NCBI GenBank assembly: GCA_024635555.1
Contig: JAGXIO010000235.1
Span: 1 to 51,365, forward strand
DNA from: Saccharicrinis sp.
GTDB lineage: Bacteria; Bacteroidota; Bacteroidia; Bacteroidales; Marinilabiliaceae
Length of the DNA stretch: 51,365 nucleotides
Direction: 5' to 3'
Of this stretch, positions 7,688 to 15,807 are shown in pieces. The notes below the pieces were generated by a model. It did not search any database, was not told where the DNA came from, and saw nothing but the letters and a program-made list of their open reading frames with translations. Numbering within the stretch: position 1 is the first letter of the stretch; each line of letters opens with the position of its first letter. A program made the translations under genes and the position numbers.

Positions 7688-8890
7688 ATGAATTCACAAA
7701 ACAAGTTGTCGCAGCCTAAACAAATAATATTGGGCGTTCAGTTTTTATTTGTTGCCTTTGGGGCAACCGTACTTGTGCCCTTACTGGTTGGAATTAATCC
7801 GTCCATCGCTTTGTTCTCGGCGGGCATTGGCACCTTGATTTTTCATCTAGTAACCAAAGGCATGGTGCCGGTTTTTTTGGGCAGTAGTTTTGCGTTTATC
7901 GCACCCATTACCGCAGCTACCGAAAAATTCGGATGGTCAGGAACACTCTCTGGCATAGTCGCAGTAGGTGTTGTGTATGCCCTAGTCTCTGGACTGGTAA
8001 AATGGCGTGGCGTGGGCTTTATCCGCAAGTTTTTTCCGGCGGTAGTAGTAGGGCCTGTTATCATGGTCATAGGTCTTTCGCTGGCATCGGTTGGGGTTGG
8101 TATGGCAAAAACAAATTGGATTATATCGGGCGTATCCTTATTATCGGCAATTGTTGCTGTAATTTATTTTAAAGGCATCATCAGGCTCATCCCTATTTTT
8201 ATAGGTATTGTGGTTGGTTATCTGTTGGCACTGGCCATGGGCAAGATCGATTTTACGCCCATAGCGGAAGCCGCATGGTTTCAGTTGCCTGAATTTACCC
8301 TTCCCACCTTTAGCTGGGAGGCTATTTTGTATATGATACCCGTGGCGATAGCCCCCTTGATAGAACATGTAGGCGATGTGTATGCGATAAGTGCCGTGGC
8401 TGAAAAAGATTTTGTAAAGAATCCTGGACTGCATAGAACCATGTTGGGCGATGGCTTGGCCACAGGAATAGCAGGTATGCTGGGAAGCGTGCCCAACACT
8501 ACCTATTCGGAGGTAACTGGAGCTATTGAATTAACCAAGGTAACTAATCCGAAAATTCTCCGCATATCCGCCATTACAGCAATTGTATTTTCGTTAGTAG
8601 GTAAAATAAGTGGCTTTTTAAAAAGCATACCCACCGAAGTTTTGGGCGGCATCATGTTACTGTTGTTCGGCATGATTGCCAGCGTAGGCATAAAAACACT
8701 GATAGAAACAAAGGCCGATTTTCATAAAACTAGGAATATGGTCATCGTATCCATAATATTAAGTGTAGGTATAGGCGGCGCATCCATCGACTTTGGGACT
8801 TTTTCGTTGGCCGGGATTGGACTAGCTTCGGTAGTGGGCGTTATACTCAATATAATTTTACCTGGTCAACCAAAACAAATGCGATTGTAA
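7688..8890 (+). CDS. uraA: uracil/xanthine permease (NCS2 family)
   Basis: A 400-residue polytopic inner-membrane symporter of the nucleobase-cation symporter 2 family, probably taking up uracil with protons. Evidence: many hydrophobic helices, the APLIEHVGDVYAIS segment with the conserved substrate-contacting Glu-His pair, and the family signature SVPNTTYSEVTGAI. UraA-type (uracil) is more likely than purine-type, from the IEHVGD motif and overall length, but specificity is inferred. The frame extends upstream to a TTG at 7637, but that overlaps the putative promoter and adds an atypical leader, so the ATG at 7688 is used. It is divergent from the MacB-like gene. Confidence 0.9.
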   Translation: MNSQNKLSQPKQIILGVQFLFVAFGATVLVPLLVGINPSIALFSAGIGTLIFHLVTKGMVPVFLGSSFAFIAPITAATEKFGWSGTLSGIVAVGVVYALVSGLVKWRGVGFIRKFFPAVVVGPVIMVIGLSLASVGVGMAKTNWIISGVSLLSAIVAVIYFKGIIRLIPIFIGIVVGYLLALAMGKIDFTPIAEAAWFQLPEFTLPTFSWEAILYMIPVAIAPLIEHVGDVYAISAVAEKDFVKNPGLHRTMLGDGLATGIAGMLGSVPNTTYSEVTGAIELTKVTNPKILRISAITAIVFSLVGKISGFLKSIPTEVLGGIMLLLFGMIASVGIKTLIETKADFHKTRNMVIVSIILSVGIGGASIDFGTFSLAGIGLASVVGVILNIILPGQPKQMRL

Positions 8891-9147
8891 TGAGGTAGAG
8901 TTTAGAGTTCTCTGTTTGTGACGACCTCCCGCAATCGAATAGGACAGGTCGTCTCGAACTCGTTTGGGGAGACAAGCCGCCTAATTAAATCGGGTGGTGG
9001 GATAACCCTTCGTCTCATTTAAACATGGAGCTTGGGGATTGTAGCTTGGAACAAACTGTGACTGCTAGCTGATTACAGCCAATTAATTTTTATCTAAAAA
9101 ATGCTTAACTTACCCCTCTATAATGTTGTTCTGTTTATTCGATACAA
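8891..9147. other. intergenic region between uraA and ald
   Basis: No gene. It contains an 8-bp perfect inverted repeat, gacgacct (8920-8927) with aggtcgtc (8946-8953), which may end uraA transcripts although no T-run follows, and then copy 2 of the dispersed repeat at 8978-9038. The last 90 bases before ald are AT-rich and probably carry its promoter, which I could not place. Confidence 0.5.
8978..9038. repeat. dispersed intergenic repeat, copy 2
   Basis: Same word order as 81-150: cgcctaattaaat, ggtggtggga, then catggagcttgggg. It lies between uraA and ald in non-coding DNA. Two partial copies 9 kb apart suggest a family of short dispersed sequences in this genome. Confidence 0.4.
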
Positions 9148-10368
9148 ATGGCTAGTATAAGTGATAAATCAAATTTCCCTCTGTTTAGCACGATTTTAAT
9201 GCCTCAGGAGGAGATGTTGGAGGTGAAAAAAACGGGTAAGAAATTGACCATTGGCATACCCAAAGAAAAGTCGAAGTTTGAAAACCGTATTGCCTTGACA
9301 CCCCAGGGTGTTGAATTGTTGGTGGAGAATGGGCATACCGTGCTGTTTGAATCAGGTGCGGGTGAGGCTTCAAATTTTTACGATCGGAATTTTTCGGAAT
9401 GTGGCGCTACTATAGTTAAAAACAACAGTGAAGTTTTCCGAGCCGAGGTAGTCTTAAAAATTTCTCCTTTTACTCACGAAGAGTTAGATCTGTTATCACC
9501 CGGTCAAACCATCATATCTCTGGTGCAACTTCATCACCAATCGCGCGAGTTGATACGTAAAATGATGGACAAAAAGGTGAACGCCATTGCCTTTGAATTG
9601 ATTAAAGATGCACACGACTCCTACCCTATCTCGAGGAGCATGAGTGAAATTGAAGGCATTGCTTCCATTATGATTGCCAGCGAATATCTGAGCAAAGCAC
9701 ACAACGGAAAGGGAGTTTTATTAGGCGGAATAACAGGCGTATCCCCTGCCGAAGTGATTATTTTGGGGGCCGGTACGGCGGGCGAGAGTGCTGCGCGTGC
9801 GGCACTGGGGTTAGGAGCAACTGTAAAGGTTTTCGACAACTCCCTAAAAAGTCTACGCGAACTAGAGCTCCACGTGGGACAAAAGGTCTATACCTCCGTG
9901 CTTTATCCAAAAGCAGTAACCAAAGCGCTCAAATCGGCCGATGCCGTTATAGCTAATCTACGTTATTTGCAATCGGGACTAAGCTATATGGTTACCGAAG
10001 AACAAGTTGCACAAATGAAAAAGGGCTCTATCCTTATCGATTTGAGTATGGGGCAGGGTGGTTGTTTCGAATCGTCTATCTGCACCGATTTTGCCCATCC
10101 TGTTTTTATAAAACACGGTGTGATACATTATTGTGTGCCCAATGTGGCATCGCATGTAGCCCGAACTGCAACTATTGCCCTTAGCAATATTTTTGCGCCC
10201 ATGCTTTTGCAAATTGCCAATGCCGGTAATATTAATACCTTAATAAAAGAAGACAATGGGTTTAGTCATGGTTTATATGTGTATAAAGGAATACTCACCA
10301 ATCATTATATTGGCGAAACCTTTTCGCTTCCATCAAAAGATATTGGTTTGCTGATGGCGGCGTTTTGA
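9148..10368 (+). CDS. ald: alanine dehydrogenase
   Basis: A 406-residue enzyme of the alanine dehydrogenase/transhydrogenase-alpha family, interconverting L-alanine and pyruvate plus ammonia with NAD. The N-terminal part has IGIPKEKSKFENRIALTP, the conserved substrate-binding block, and the Rossmann fold carries ILGAGTAGESAARAA. The leader FPLFSTILMPQEEMLEV before the catalytic domain is typical of the Bacteroidota branch, which supports the ATG at 9148. In many Bacteroidota relatives ald is found close to porX and tsaE; here it is some 26 kb away from them. It stands alone with large spacers on both sides. Confidence 0.9.
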   Translation: MASISDKSNFPLFSTILMPQEEMLEVKKTGKKLTIGIPKEKSKFENRIALTPQGVELLVENGHTVLFESGAGEASNFYDRNFSECGATIVKNNSEVFRAEVVLKISPFTHEELDLLSPGQTIISLVQLHHQSRELIRKMMDKKVNAIAFELIKDAHDSYPISRSMSEIEGIASIMIASEYLSKAHNGKGVLLGGITGVSPAEVIILGAGTAGESAARAALGLGATVKVFDNSLKSLRELELHVGQKVYTSVLYPKAVTKALKSADAVIANLRYLQSGLSYMVTEEQVAQMKKGSILIDLSMGQGGCFESSICTDFAHPVFIKHGVIHYCVPNVASHVARTATIALSNIFAPMLLQIANAGNINTLIKEDNGFSHGLYVYKGILTNHYIGETFSLPSKDIGLLMAAF

Positions 10369-10613
10369 GACCTATAATATTTTTTAGGATGCCAGTCTCA
10401 TCCACATCAAACGTGTCATTTATCAAAATAAAAACAAATAATCCTCGTTAATATAGCGTGTACCAACTTTTTTTAGGCGGGATGATATATTTATTGACAG
10501 CTCGATACGGAGATTCCGGACTCCAAGGGAGTGGAAGATGAATTAAAAAACACAAAATAAATCTAATAATTAACACATGCTGGTAAGCTATCTATCATCC
10601 ACCAAATTTTGCT

Positions 10614-11960
10614 TTACCCAGCCGGGATTGTGAATTTAAACAGGGCACCTTCCTGTTGATTGGGCTCGGCCCATATCTGACCTCCCATGCTTTCTACATA
10701 TTTTTTGGCTATGGATAAACCTACGCCATTACCACCAAAATCGCGGTTCATGCTATTGTTTAACTGCCGGAATAAATCAAAAATTATTTCCTCTTTGCCC
10801 GATGGTATGCCGATTCCGGAGTCTTTAACAAAAAACTCGAATACGCCTATTTGTGCAGTGTATCCAATATATATAAACCCTTTGTTTGTAAACTTAACGG
10901 CATTATCAATCAGCTGATCTAAAATTTTGTAGAGTGCCTCTTTGTGTGTTATTAGCGAATCCTTGCCAGTATGATTACCTAATATCAGCGCAAGTTTAAG
11001 GGGCTTTTGTATTACATTTATCTTGTGGGTATAAATTTTCTGCAAATCCATTATCATGTCGTTTACCGACACCCGTTCTTTTTCATTAAATCCTTGTTCT
11101 GTCTGTAATTTTGATACCTCAATTAAATCATCCATTACCCGCAAAAGCTGACCACCGTTTTGAAGCACAATATCCAGATATTCGTTTCTTTCCTCTTCGA
11201 CAATGCCATTTGATCTCAGCAGTTCGGTAAAACCCAATATGGCGTTCATGGGTGTTCGTATCTCGTGGCTCAGGTTAGCTAAAAACGAAGTCTTCAACTG
11301 TTGACTCTCCTTAGCTTTTATATTGGCAATTTTTAGTTGTTCGTTTATTTTATCCAACTGCTTTTTTGTACGCTCCAGCTCTTCCTTATAAATAAGCAAT
11401 TGGCTATTTTTAAGTTTATGTAATTTTTGCTCCGTGGCACACTCTAAATATTTTCCCGTAGAGCGCGAAAATATAAACATCAGCGCTTCTGTTTTTTTTA
11501 CATCCTTTATTTCATCACAAAACAGAGCTGTTAAAATGCCAATAGGCTTATCTTCCGAATCAAACAAAACAACACTGCTGTATGCTTCGATTTTTAAATC
11601 ACTTAAAATCTGGTTCGTTGGATAAATCTCACATACATTTTCCTTGACGGTGATAGTATTTTCCAATAAAATCCTCTCGCGTGAGGTGCTTAAATTATGA
11701 AAGAATGAAGGGGGTAAAAAATTGGTTCGATTACAACCACAAACCACTTCCATTACTTCCCTATTGGGAGTAAAGCGCTCAACGCAAACATAATCAGCAT
11801 CTAAATGCTTGTTAAAGGAAAGTAAGTTGGATTCAAAAAAATCCTTCCATGGTTTATCGTATTTAGCGTTTAAAATATCATAAACACACGATTCCCAAAT
11901 ACTGTCTGTGCTTAACGGATTCTTCAACATATCGTTATATTGCTTTGCCATCATGCTCAT
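10614..11960 (-). CDS. soluble GAF-domain sensor histidine kinase
   Basis: A 448-residue kinase with no membrane segment. Residues about 15-175 form a GAF-like sensory domain containing several cysteines (VCGC at 73-76, plus Cys110, Cys148 and Cys174), about 178-222 a coiled coil, then HisKA with the H-box FLANLSHEIRTPMNA (His232) and HATPase with N-box LIDNAVKFT, G1 DSGIGIPS and G2 GGNGVGLSIA. It is of the hybrid-kinase branch by its H-box but has no receiver domain. No response regulator is adjacent. The cysteines could bind a cofactor or sense redox state; this is only a possibility. Confidence 0.88.
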   Translation of the reverse strand: MSMMAKQYNDMLKNPLSTDSIWESCVYDILNAKYDKPWKDFFESNLLSFNKHLDADYVCVERFTPNREVMEVVCGCNRTNFLPPSFFHNLSTSRERILLENTITVKENVCEIYPTNQILSDLKIEAYSSVVLFDSEDKPIGILTALFCDEIKDVKKTEALMFIFSRSTGKYLECATEQKLHKLKNSQLLIYKEELERTKKQLDKINEQLKIANIKAKESQQLKTSFLANLSHEIRTPMNAILGFTELLRSNGIVEEERNEYLDIVLQNGGQLLRVMDDLIEVSKLQTEQGFNEKERVSVNDMIMDLQKIYTHKINVIQKPLKLALILGNHTGKDSLITHKEALYKILDQLIDNAVKFTNKGFIYIGYTAQIGVFEFFVKDSGIGIPSGKEEIIFDLFRQLNNSMNRDFGGNGVGLSIAKKYVESMGGQIWAEPNQQEGALFKFTIPAG

Positions 11961-12414
11961 AAATACTCGTTTACAGTGATGTTTGTTACGTCACCAGGGC
12001 TGTTATTATGCCAACACATCATAACTCTTGACTAATACGCTGTTTTGATACTATCAATATGCAATACGTATGTTGATGTATTTTTTGTACTTTTGAACCT
12101 CCGAATAATAAGATATGAATAATGAAACGAGCTCCCGAAGGTTCGGGGCAGGATATGAGAATAGTTCATACAAAGGGGCAGGATATTCTTGGCGAGTTAT
12201 CCCGAGTTGAGTTCGGGACAAGCATCGAATGCCATATAAGAACAAACATTTTTAATGAGATGAAACGAGCCCCCGAAGGTTCGGGGCAGGCTATGAGAGT
12301 GTCCTCACACAAAACCTGTCCCGCCTTAGCGGGAGGGGGAATGATTGTAATGGCGAGTTCCCCCGAATCATGTTCGGGGCAAGCTATGTGGCAAAAAAAA
12401 TAAATTATAAACAC
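11961..12414. other. intergenic region between the GAF kinase and cysS
   Basis: The first 160 bases are AT-rich and hold the divergent promoter area, with nothing I can fix. From 12122 to 12388 the sequence is a cluster of GC-rich hairpin repeats, described separately. The open frame 12122-12403 is made of these repeats and is not considered a gene. The last 25 bases before the cysS ATG are A-rich. Confidence 0.5.
12122..12388. repeat. cluster of GC-rich palindromic repeats
   Basis: Two 39-bp direct copies (12122-12160 and 12260-12298, 37 of 39 identical) each hold a CCCGAA/TTCGGG hairpin. A second word, gcgagtt followed by a CCCGA...TCGGG hairpin and caagc, occurs at about 12192-12223 and 12353-12384. 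A fifth hairpin, cccgc/gcggg, lies at 12319-12333. All share the pattern short GC stem then ggcagg or caagc. The cluster resembles REP-type extragenic palindromes and lies just upstream of cysS. Confidence 0.7.
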
Positions 12415-13887
12415 ATGAAAGATCAATTGTACATATATAATACCCTTTCGCGAAAGAAAGAACTTTTTAAACCGCTCATACCTGAAAGAGTAGGTTTGTA
12501 CGTATGTGGCCCCACAGTTTATGGCGATCCTCATTTGGGACATGCGCGCCCGGCTATAACCTTTGATTTGCTTACTCGTTTTTTGACGCACCTTGATTAC
12601 AAGGTACGCTATGTGCGCAACATTACCGATGTAGGGCATCTGGAAAACGATGCCGATGAGGGTGAGGATAAAATTGCAAAAAAAGCAAAATTGGAGGAGT
12701 TGGAACCCATGGAGGTGGCTCAATATTACACCAATAGATACCATCATTACATGGGAATGTTAAATGTAAAAGATCCCAGTATCGAGCCACATGCTTCGGG
12801 CCATGTAATAGAGCAACTAGAAGTTATAAAATCTATAGTTGATAAGGGATATGCCTATGAGAGTAACGGATCAGTCTATTTTGATGTAAAAAAATATGAC
12901 GAGAATTTTCCTTACGGGATTCTATCGGGACGTAAAGTAGAAGATCTTATCAGCAATACCCGCATCCTTGATGGACAAAGTGAAAAGCGCAGCGCACCTG
13001 ATTTTGCCTTATGGAAAAAAGCTGCACCGGAGCATATCATGCGCTGGCCATCGCAGTGGAGCGAAGGTTTCCCCGGTTGGCACCTGGAATGTTCGGCCAT
13101 GAGTAAAAAATACTTGGGCGATCAGTTTGATATACATGGAGGTGGTATGGACTTGCTGTTTCCACATCATGAATGTGAAATTGCCCAAAGCACTGTTGAC
13201 AACGGTAAAATACCCGCCCGCTATTGGATGCACAATAATATGATTACTGTGAATGGACAAAAAATGGGTAAGTCGCTGGGTAATTTTATTACTTTGGAAG
13301 AGTTTTTTACGGGCAACAACAAAAACTTGGAGCAGGCTTACGAGCCAATGACCATACGCTTTTTTATTTTACAGGCGCACTATCGTAGCACGCTCGACTT
13401 TAGCAACGCCGCTTTGCAGGCAGCCGAAAAAGGTTTTGACCGTTTGCGTCAAGCCATGGCCAATATAAGTAAGATAAACGCGTTGGATAAATCGAGCGTG
13501 GATATCGCTATTTTTGAACAAAACTGTTATGCTGCCTTAGCCGACGACCTGAACAGTCCTGTTCTTATTGCCCATCTTTTTGATGCGGTTAAAACCATCA
13601 ACAGTCTTATAGCAGGTACTCAAAGCATAACACAAACCGACCTAATGCAGTTGAACCGACTGATGAACTTGTTTGTAACTGATATACTGGGCTTGGATGT
13701 AAGTATCGACCAAAATAATGGCAACGACGACAAGTTGCACGAGGTAATGGATTTATTGTTGCAGGTGCGTAACGATTTAAAAGACAAAAAGGATTGGGCT
13801 ACAGCCGACAAAATACGTAACCAGCTGAATGATATAGGTTTTGAAATTAAAGATGGCACTACAAGCGCCACCTGGCAACTAAAATAA
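12415..13887 (+). CDS. cysS: cysteinyl-tRNA synthetase
   Basis: A 490-residue class I aminoacyl-tRNA synthetase charging tRNA-Cys. It has the HIGH-like motif GDPHLGHAR near residues 40-48, the KMSKS-like motif KMGKSLGN, and the zinc-site residues in [17 protein letters not shown] and HHECEIAQ that discriminate cysteine. The C-terminal DALR helical domain is present ([14 protein letters not shown] onward). The frame is open to 12370, but that segment is inside the repeat cluster; the ATG at 12415 gives [16 protein letters not shown], the family's usual beginning. Confidence 0.97.
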   Translation: MKDQLYIYNTLSRKKELFKPLIPERVGLYVCGPTVYGDPHLGHARPAITFDLLTRFLTHLDYKVRYVRNITDVGHLENDADEGEDKIAKKAKLEELEPMEVAQYYTNRYHHYMGMLNVKDPSIEPHASGHVIEQLEVIKSIVDKGYAYESNGSVYFDVKKYDENFPYGILSGRKVEDLISNTRILDGQSEKRSAPDFALWKKAAPEHIMRWPSQWSEGFPGWHLECSAMSKKYLGDQFDIHGGGMDLLFPHHECEIAQSTVDNGKIPARYWMHNNMITVNGQKMGKSLGNFITLEEFFTGNNKNLEQAYEPMTIRFFILQAHYRSTLDFSNAALQAAEKGFDRLRQAMANISKINALDKSSVDIAIFEQNCYAALADDLNSPVLIAHLFDAVKTINSLIAGTQSITQTDLMQLNRLMNLFVTDILGLDVSIDQNNGNDDKLHEVMDLLLQVRNDLKDKKDWATADKIRNQLNDIGFEIKDGTTSATWQLK

Positions 13888-13965
13888 AGAAGTGAAATAG
13901 AAAGTGCAATTCAAACATCGAAAATATCATACTGAATTAAAATACTGAATTAATAAACCAAAACT

Positions 13966-14973
13966 ATGTTATCCATAAACATCATAAAACACATCGCTTT
14001 TATCGCCATTATTTCGTTGGCATCATGCAATTCGGCATCTAAAAAAAGCAGCTCAAACGAAAAAACGAACACTAAATCAGTAATCCAAACTCCTACTTTC
14101 AGTGAGGATTCGGCATACCTTTTTGTTCAAAAACAAGTTGATTTTGGACCTAGGGTTCCCAATACAGATGCCCATGCTAGGTGTGCCAACTACCTGAGTG
14201 CAAAGCTTCGTGAATTTGGTGCCGAGGTAATTGTGCAGGAAGCCGAAGTGGTGGCTTTTGACAATACCTTGCTACACGCTAAAAATATTATTGGCCAATA
14301 TAAACCCGAGTTAAAGGATCGCATATTACTTTTTGCACATTGGGACACCAGACCCTTTGCCGACCATTGTGAGGATGCAAGCCGAAGAAACGAACCTATT
14401 CTTGGCGCCAATGACGGCGGAAGTGGTGTGGCAGTTTTACTGGAAATTGCCCGACAGATCAATAAAAATGAGCTTGACTTTGGTATCGATATCATATTTT
14501 TTGATGCCGAAGATTATGGCACACCCGACCATATTGAAACGCAAAATTACACGGCCGACACTTGGTGCCTGGGTTCGCAATACTGGGGTAAAAACCCACA
14601 CGTGAAAAATTATTATGCCCGCTATGGTATTTTGTTGGATATGGTGGGTGGCAAAAATGCCACATTTCATCAGGAGCTCAACTCTAAGTACTTTGCACCT
14701 CGCATCGTAAAAAAAGTATGGAAAACTGCGGACAGAATTGGTTATGGCAATTATTTCCCGTTTAAGGACGGTGGTGCCATTACCGACGACCATGTTTATG
14801 TGAACAAGTATTTAAATATTCCCTGCATCGATATTATCCAATTCGATCCCAATTCCGAAACCAGTTTTGGATCTTTTTGGCACACCCATAACGATAATAT
14901 GGACATCATAGACCGCAACACACTTAAGGCTGTGGGCCAAACCGTGTTGGAATTTGTTTACAGCGGTCAGTAA
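13966..14973 (+). CDS. lipoprotein glutaminyl-peptide cyclotransferase, M28 fold
   Basis: A 335-residue lipoprotein (lipobox SLASC, Cys21) of the M28 zinc-peptidase fold. The metal and active-site pattern AHWDTRP (124-130), GANDGGSG (Asp150), FFDAEDYG (Glu182, Asp183) and WHTHNDNMD (His306/308) matches animal-type glutaminyl cyclases, which are known in Bacteroidota such as Porphyromonas gingivalis. Such enzymes convert N-terminal glutamine to pyroglutamate on exported proteins, which often begin with Gln after signal cleavage. The single-zinc arrangement argues against an aminopeptidase, though that remains the alternative. rnhB starts 3 bases after its stop, so they form an operon, with cysS just upstream. 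Confidence 0.82.
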   Translation: MLSINIIKHIAFIAIISLASCNSASKKSSSNEKTNTKSVIQTPTFSEDSAYLFVQKQVDFGPRVPNTDAHARCANYLSAKLREFGAEVIVQEAEVVAFDNTLLHAKNIIGQYKPELKDRILLFAHWDTRPFADHCEDASRRNEPILGANDGGSGVAVLLEIARQINKNELDFGIDIIFFDAEDYGTPDHIETQNYTADTWCLGSQYWGKNPHVKNYYARYGILLDMVGGKNATFHQELNSKYFAPRIVKKVWKTADRIGYGNYFPFKDGGAITDDHVYVNKYLNIPCIDIIQFDPNSETSFGSFWHTHNDNMDIIDRNTLKAVGQTVLEFVYSGQ

Positions 14974-14976
14974 CCA

Positions 14977-15585
14977 ATGAAGGCGCAATTGGAGTTTTTT
15001 ATGCACCCCGATAAGATAGAAGCCGGATGCGACGAGGCGGGGAGAGGATGCCTTGCGGGTCCGGTTGTGGCCGCAGCGGTTATATTGCCCCACACCTTTT
15101 TACACCCACTACTCAACGACTCCAAACAATTGAGCGAAAAACAACGAGATGCGCTACGTCCCATCATTGAACGGGAAGCACTTGCCTGGGCTGTGTCGGT
15201 TGTTGATAACAATGAGATAGACGAGATAAATATTCTCAACGCCTCTATCATTGCCATGCAAAGAGCCGTGGAGCAGTTGCCCATGGTTCCCGAGCATTTG
15301 TTGATAGATGGCAACCGCTTTAAACCCTACAAAAAAATACCACATACCTGTGTAGTTAAAGGCGACGGCAAATATATGTCCATTGCTGCCGCCAGTATTC
15401 TGGCAAAAACACACCGCGATGAGCTTATGCAGAATTTAAATAGGGAATATCCGGGTTATGGCTGGGATAAAAACAAAGGCTACCCTACAAAAATGCATCG
15501 TGCAGGTATCATAAAATTAGGTAATACACCATATCATCGCTTAACATTTAGGCTGCTCGATACGCAGTTGAAATTAGAGTTGTGA
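14977..15585 (+). CDS. rnhB: ribonuclease HII
   Basis: A 202-residue RNase HII, which nicks RNA embedded in DNA, including single ribonucleotides. The signature [14 protein letters not shown] (Asp19, Glu20 as metal ligands), the [13 protein letters not shown] segment, IDGN, and [22 protein letters not shown] are all present and complete. The start at 14977 is 3 bases after the cyclotransferase stop, implying translational coupling. A type 1-like RNase H with a viroplasmin domain lies 3 kb downstream at 18670, so the cell has both types. Confidence 0.96.
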   Translation: MKAQLEFFMHPDKIEAGCDEAGRGCLAGPVVAAAVILPHTFLHPLLNDSKQLSEKQRDALRPIIEREALAWAVSVVDNNEIDEINILNASIIAMQRAVEQLPMVPEHLLIDGNRFKPYKKIPHTCVVKGDGKYMSIAAASILAKTHRDELMQNLNREYPGYGWDKNKGYPTKMHRAGIIKLGNTPYHRLTFRLLDTQLKLEL

Positions 15586-15807
15586 TTGGGATAGAATTAA
15601 AGGGAATTCCATCGCTTTTTTCGTATTCAATTTCGCTTCCAAAAGCAATCAATGTTTTCCGACTTTTTCATAATCATTAATCCTGAGCCAAACTAATATC
15701 ATTGTTTTGGCCTTTGAATTATTATTATATTGTACGCCGCTAAAAAATGGCATAAATATAGATTGCATCAAACCTTATTGATTTAAAAATATATTAAAAC
15801 ATAACAG
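15586..15807. other. intergenic region before the S46 peptidase gene
   Basis: 222 bases, AT-rich, without an open frame or clear hairpin. It presumably carries the promoter of the peptidase gene, which I could not place with confidence. Confidence 0.4.

Noticed and set aside
12122-12403. Plus-strand open frame of 93 codons upstream of cysS
   Set aside because: It consists of the GC-rich palindromic repeats; the encoded words repeat because the DNA repeats.
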